Assembly (NCBI GenBank): GCA_038231615.1
Contig: JBBRLA010000029.1
Coordinates: forward strand, 1-25,637
Direction of reading: 5' to 3'
DNA length: 25,637 nt
DNA from: JBBRLA01 sp038231615
GTDB taxonomy: Bacteria; Myxococcota_A; Polyangia; Palsa-1104; JAEUJZ01
The notes under the pieces were generated by a model that worked only from the letters and a program-made list of their open reading frames with translations, was not told where the DNA came from and made no database searches. This document shows positions 22,483 through 25,637 of the stretch, piece after piece; the first letter of the stretch is position 1, and the number at the start of each line of letters is the position of its first letter. A program made the translations under genes and the position numbers.

Positions 22483-23457
22483 TTATTTTGCTGCCCGCTC
22501 CTCGCCGATGAGCCAGGCAAGGGGGCAATCCAGCCCGCGGGCCAGAAGCTCCACGGCATGCAGGCTGATGTCCCGGCTGGCGCGGAGACCCTCCTCCACA
22601 TCGCGCAGAAATGGCACCGCTAGGCCGGTTAGCGCATATAGCTCCTCGTGAACCAAGGACGAACGCTTTCGCTTTTCGCGCAGGCGCTCACCCAGATCCT
22701 TGAGCAGCGAACTTGTGCAGTGTCCATCCCGTTCCCTGGACAGGTCGCTGTCCAGCACGTCCTCCGGGCCGGCGGGAAAGAACCGAAGCACAAGATGGTC
22801 TATCACCGCGTCCGGATCCAGCGGCAGCGCCGGCAGGCGGGGATCCTGCTCCTCAGCATCGCTGGCATCGGGGAGCGCGCCGCTGTGCCAGTGGGCGTTG
22901 AAGTGCGCGGCTGGACCGGTCCCCATCTGTACGGCGTCGAGATCGTAGCGCAGGTAGGTGGACTGCCAGCGCCCTGGACAGATGCCCTGGACCTGGATGC
23001 TCATGCTCAGCGGGCGCTGCGCCTGCTCATCGATCAAAACCAGCAGCGACATCTCTCCGTTGAGCAGCCGGCGGCCCGAGTAGAATTGCAGCAGGCCGTG
23101 GCCGCGGTCGCTGGCGGCGCCCTGCGCGGTCCCGCGCCCGGCGGCGACGCTGATCGGGTAGACGCGCGGGGCACCGATTTCGGCCTCCTGTACCATACGT
23201 CGGTAGGCGTTGCGGGCCGAGGGCGTCAGATCGTGAACCGGGATGTGCTGGATGCGCTGGTGATCACCGGGCTTCAGGATTTCCAGATCGCAGAGCGGCG
23301 CCAGGCGTTCACGGATGGCATTCTCCCAGCCTCTGCCGGAGAGACGCCGGGCTTCGTGCTTCTGCGCCTTCTGCCAGCGCATCCGCGCGCGCGCGTCGGC
23401 CTCACCCAGCCAGAGTTGCCATGCTTTCCGCTCTCTGGACGAGAGCGGACTACTCAT
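22483..23457 (-). CDS. Unrecognised protein with C-terminal Cro/C1-type HTH domain
   Basis: A 324-residue protein from ATG 23457, which lies inside the end of the preceding gene (8-base overlap). The longer open frame to 23547 adds only shadow text. Residues 1-60 are basic and helical. Residues about 75-235 form an unknown domain: GHGLLQFYSGRRLLNGEMSL, RWQSTYLRYDLDAV and AHFNAHWHSG with several His, then LPLDPDAVIDHLVLRFF. Residues about 251-317 read as a helix-turn-helix of the XRE type: LGERLREKRKRSSLVHEELY, LTGLAVPFLRDVEEGLR, VELLARGLDCPLAWLIG. It could be the cassette's repressor, or a fusion of a sensor or effector with a DNA-binding module. I cannot name the N-terminal domain. Confidence 0.7.
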   Translation of the reverse strand: MSSPLSSRERKAWQLWLGEADARARMRWQKAQKHEARRLSGRGWENAIRERLAPLCDLEILKPGDHQRIQHIPVHDLTPSARNAYRRMVQEAEIGAPRVYPISVAAGRGTAQGAASDRGHGLLQFYSGRRLLNGEMSLLVLIDEQAQRPLSMSIQVQGICPGRWQSTYLRYDLDAVQMGTGPAAHFNAHWHSGALPDASDAEEQDPRLPALPLDPDAVIDHLVLRFFPAGPEDVLDSDLSRERDGHCTSSLLKDLGERLREKRKRSSLVHEELYALTGLAVPFLRDVEEGLRASRDISLHAVELLARGLDCPLAWLIGEERAAK

Positions 23458-24040
23458 CGATCGCCCCGGACTGAAGCTGCGCCAGGTGGAACCAGTAGTT
23501 GTGCTGGAACGTATCGCTGATCTTGTCCGCTTGCCAGGCCCGCGCATAATCTGACGGCGTCATGCCAGTCTGGATCGTCATCTGGGCCAGTGCATGCGTG
23601 ACTTCTTCTGGGGCGATCGTCGGTGGACAAGCATCGAGATTCTCGACGATCCGGGCCTTGACGAGGCTGAAGAACGCAGGCGCTGAGCGCAACAGAGAGG
23701 CCAGTTCGGTGCGGAGGACGAATACCAGGGTGAAGCGCCCCCAGGCGCGCAGGCGATCGCGGTGAGTATCGAGCCACTCGCCGAAGGGCACGGCCTGGCC
23801 GGCGTTCACTAGAAAGGCCAGGGCCTGATTGTCGTCGGCGGAGGTCGAAGGGGCCTGCTTTTCGAGGGCTTTTGCGTCATCAAAAGAGACAAGAGTGATT
23901 CCGTGAATGTGCGCCTCGGCAATCATTTCTTTGAGAAAGTCCTGCCGCTGCCGGTAGTCATCGACCACGACCAACGAGGGCAGCCCATCCTCATGAGGCA
24001 TAATGAGCTGGTCGATGAGGACGCGCACAGATGTCGGCAT
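23450..24040 (-). CDS. Unrecognised 196-residue partner of the ATPase
   Basis: Not recognised as a named family. It starts two bases after the ATPase stop and ends eight bases inside the HTH gene, so it is surely part of that unit. The N-terminal 60 residues look like alpha/beta text (LPSLVVVDDYRQRQDFLKEM; GITLVSFDDAKALE). The centre (FGEWLDTHRDRLRAWGRFTLVFVLR, then ELASLLRSAPAFFSL) resembles the stretch in bacterial STAND-like or inactive-STAND ATPase modules in which a beta-strand precedes a motif like A-P-x-F-W/F-S. No Walker A is present. The C-terminal part is helical. A role as a non-catalytic P-loop-like adaptor to the ATPase is possible but only inferred. Confidence 0.65.
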   Translation of the reverse strand: MPTSVRVLIDQLIMPHEDGLPSLVVVDDYRQRQDFLKEMIAEAHIHGITLVSFDDAKALEKQAPSTSADDNQALAFLVNAGQAVPFGEWLDTHRDRLRAWGRFTLVFVLRTELASLLRSAPAFFSLVKARIVENLDACPPTIAPEEVTHALAQMTIQTGMTPSDYARAWQADKISDTFQHNYWFHLAQLQSGAIDE

Positions 24041-24042
24041 GG

Positions 24043-25170
24043 CTAGAAGTCCTTGATCAGCGGATGGACACGGAACGTTCCGCTGGGGTCCTCGATGATC
24101 AGGTTAAGGGCCAATGTGAGATCGCGCATCTCCGGGTCACCTGGGAGGGTACCGGTGCTCTGGACGTGGGACAGGAACTTTCTGGCGCGATCCGGTTCAT
24201 CGCTGAGCGTCAGTTTCAAGGCGTGTGACATCTCGGCAATGGCTTGTTGAGCATGCTGCTGGCTAACCGTTTCGGATCGATCGTCGATGGCGTGCTGGAC
24301 GGTGTTGGCAACCAACTGGATCGCATCCCGGATAATGCCTCCGCTCATGGAGATAAGTGGCGTGACCGCTGCCGCCGCTTCCCATGCCTTTAGCTTCGCA
24401 TCGATGAATCGGTGGATTATCACCGTCGTGATGAAGCTTGGATCTTCTCGGACTGGCACGGAAAGGAACTCAATCGCGCCATCCACCTCGGGACTTCGGG
24501 TGATCGCGTCCCGACCATACTTGAGCCGAGTCGGAACGACAATCAACGATGGGCACATCCTGAACACCCGTGACTGGAGCAGGTCAGCCATGAATGCGGA
24601 TGAGATACGAGCGGGAAGTTTCTCCAACCCATCGACGATGAAGAGCACGGGGCGCAGATGCTGAATTTCGGCGATGAGGCGAATCAGGGTCTCCTGACCG
24701 GCCTGCGTCCATCCCCTCGTGGACCAGGACGGCCAGGCGTCCGCAGTCAGAAGGCTCGATGAAGTCTCTTCCTCGTTGAAAACGTGCAGGACCTCGCGGG
24801 TGATCTCTGCCGTGGGCCCGGTCCACGTCTGCGTCGCAGAACAATCGCGCGCTGCACGATAAAGGCACCACAACAGGTAGCTGAAGAAGAGCCCTTTGTC
24901 TAATTCGACCCCCACATCCCGGTCGAAGGGGCAGAAGGCCACGACGTAATCCGCGCGGGCGTTGGCGGCGATACGCCGCAACTCCGTAGTCTTGCCGCAA
25001 CCCGCAGCCCCGGCGAGCAAGAGCGGCTTGACCTGGCCGCCCAGGAGCCGGCCGCTGATTTTCGCCCCCAGGTGATCAGGCCGATCTATATAAAGCTCGT
25101 CGTCGACATCAAGCGGCGCCGCGTAGCTGAGGCGCTGACGGGCTTGAATGAGGGGTCTCAGATCGGCCAT
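24043..25170 (-). CDS. P-loop ATPase, AAA/STAND-like
   Basis: A 375-residue protein from ATG 25170. The frame is open to 25467 but the extra 99 residues look non-coding and basic. Residues about 15-40 (AAPLDVDDELYIDRPDHLGAKI) form the lead-in seen in such ATPases. Walker A is LLAGAAGCGKTTELRR (51-66) and Walker B is PVLFIVDGLEK (174-184). The SMSGGIIRDAIQLVA segment (275-289) matches the helical-lid sensor of AAA/STAND ATPases, and a short winged-helix-like C-terminus (GTFRVHPLIKDF) follows. No fused effector or repeat domain is seen, so any output must come from its partners. TATAGT sits seven bases before the start. Codons are less GC-ending than in polA or tamB, which suggests horizontal gain. 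Confidence 0.8.
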   Translation of the reverse strand: MADLRPLIQARQRLSYAAPLDVDDELYIDRPDHLGAKISGRLLGGQVKPLLLAGAAGCGKTTELRRIAANARADYVVAFCPFDRDVGVELDKGLFFSYLLWCLYRAARDCSATQTWTGPTAEITREVLHVFNEEETSSSLLTADAWPSWSTRGWTQAGQETLIRLIAEIQHLRPVLFIVDGLEKLPARISSAFMADLLQSRVFRMCPSLIVVPTRLKYGRDAITRSPEVDGAIEFLSVPVREDPSFITTVIIHRFIDAKLKAWEAAAAVTPLISMSGGIIRDAIQLVANTVQHAIDDRSETVSQQHAQQAIAEMSHALKLTLSDEPDRARKFLSHVQSTGTLPGDPEMRDLTLALNLIIEDPSGTFRVHPLIKDF

Positions 25171-25177
25171 CAATGTC

Positions 25178-25183
25178 ACTATA
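25178..25183 (-). promoter_or_regulatory. Possible -10 box of the ATPase operon
   Basis: On the minus strand TATAGT stands seven bases before ATG 25170 and there is no Shine-Dalgarno sequence. This repeats the arrangement of polA and suggests a leaderless mRNA. No good -35 hexamer is seen 16-18 bases upstream, so the call is weak. Confidence 0.3.
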
Positions 25184-25464
25184 CGTGCCGAGAGAGACCG
25201 CCGCCAGCTTCTTTTGCCACGGCGAAGTTGGCGATCGAAGATCGAATCCTTGTCCTGCCAGGCGTTCAGCGCATCCTGGTTCAGCCTGGTGATCAGCACC
25301 TTCCCACGGCTTCGCCCATGTGGGCCCCTTCCTTTGTTGGTTCGCACACCCGGATGCTGCCCTTCGGGTCGGCCAGAAAAGACAGGCGTCCTGATGGTCA
25401 TGGAGGGCCTCTCAGCGGCTGAAGACCCCGGACCTTCGATCCTGAGACCCAATACATTCGCCTT
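25184..25464. other. Region upstream of the ATPase operon with no clear gene
   Basis: No convincing gene is seen in 281 bases. On the minus strand a short open frame from 25397 to a stop at 25293 reads LADPKGSIRVCEPTKEGAHM in its middle. This looks protein-like but has no start codon at a sensible place, so it could be the tail of a decayed gene. The frame that continues into the ATPase is open here as well but has no family-like text. Confidence 0.4.
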
Positions 25465-25637
25465 CAAGATGCCGCATCATGACCCCCAAGATGCCGCCTC
25501 TTCAACTCAAGAGGCCGCATCATGACCCTCAAGAGGCCGCATCATGACCCTCAAGAGGCCGCATCATGACCCTCAAGAGGCCGCGTCATGACCCCCAAGA
25601 TGTCGCATCTTCAACCCAAGATGCCGCGTCATGACCC
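25465..25637. repeat. Tandem array of 21-22 base repeats, running off the window
   Basis: Eight head-to-tail units start at 25465, 25487, 25508, 25530, 25552, 25574, 25596 and 25617. Type A (22 bases) is CAAGAKGCCGCR followed by TCATGACCCY; type B (21 bases) is CAAGATGYCGCM then TCTTCAACY. The order is A B A A A A B A, the last cut by the window end. There are no spacers, so it is not a CRISPR array. Type A carries the palindrome TCATGA. Neither unit length is a multiple of three, and stops occur in every frame, so it is not coding. Confidence 0.9.

Noticed and set aside
25465..25637. CRISPR array
   Set aside because: The repeats are directly adjacent with no spacers.
25171..25637. End of an IS21-like insertion sequence
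   Set aside because: Multiple short repeats can occur at such ends, but no transposase, terminal inverted repeat or target duplication can be seen inside the window.

Overview
The window is GC-rich, tightly packed bacterial chromosome. The mix of genes suggests a Gram-negative deltaproteobacterial lineage, most likely Myxococcota-like: a very large TamB, PEGA-domain proteins, a Ser/Thr kinase with a PEGA tail, an NtrC-family PilR regulator beside type IV pilins, and a sigma-54 promoter. This placement is inferred from gene content and composition; there is no rRNA or other marker to fix it. No tRNA, rRNA or CRISPR array was recognised.

Layout. (1) 1-3407, plus strand: the 3' part of an AAA-ATPase/PD-(D/E)XK nuclease-like protein cut by the window edge, then three unrecognised genes (901, 1535, 2490). 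The first of these seems to carry a one-base frameshift at its 3' end. (2) 3488-6346, minus strand: polA. Its 5'-nuclease and polymerase domains look intact, its proofreading domain is degenerate, and its promoter implies a leaderless mRNA. (3) 6466-11508, plus strand: tamB, divergent from polA. (4) 11519-12358, minus strand: an exported PEGA-domain protein, convergent with tamB. (5) 12546-18336, plus strand: a methyltransferase coupled to pilR; a sigma-54 promoter; two type IV pilin-like genes; a membrane-anchored TPR-like protein; a family 2 glycosyltransferase; and a stand-alone receiver protein. Several of these genes overlap by ATGA or TGATG junctions, so they probably form one pilus regulation, assembly and modification locus. 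(6) 18311-20890, minus strand: a Ser/Thr kinase with a membrane segment and three PEGA repeats. It overlaps the receiver gene tail to tail. (7) 20988-21365, plus strand: a small DUF2007-like protein. (8) 25170-21404, minus strand: a tight four-gene run of P-loop ATPase, a 196-residue unknown protein, a protein with a C-terminal Cro/C1-type HTH, and an adenosine deaminase-family enzyme. Upstream of this run is an array of about eight 21-22 bp tandem repeats that continues past the window end.

How the genes may work together. PilR would activate the pilin operon through the -24/-12 promoter at 14886-14901. The glycosyltransferase and TPR protein are translationally coupled to the second pilin and may serve pilin modification or assembly. 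TamB and the PEGA proteins fit outer-membrane and envelope functions. The ATPase/unknown/HTH cassette looks like an accessory, possibly conflict-related module: it has less GC-biased codons, very close gene spacing and repeats at its upstream side. It is the best candidate here for an undescribed system. The unknown block at 901-3407 is the second candidate.
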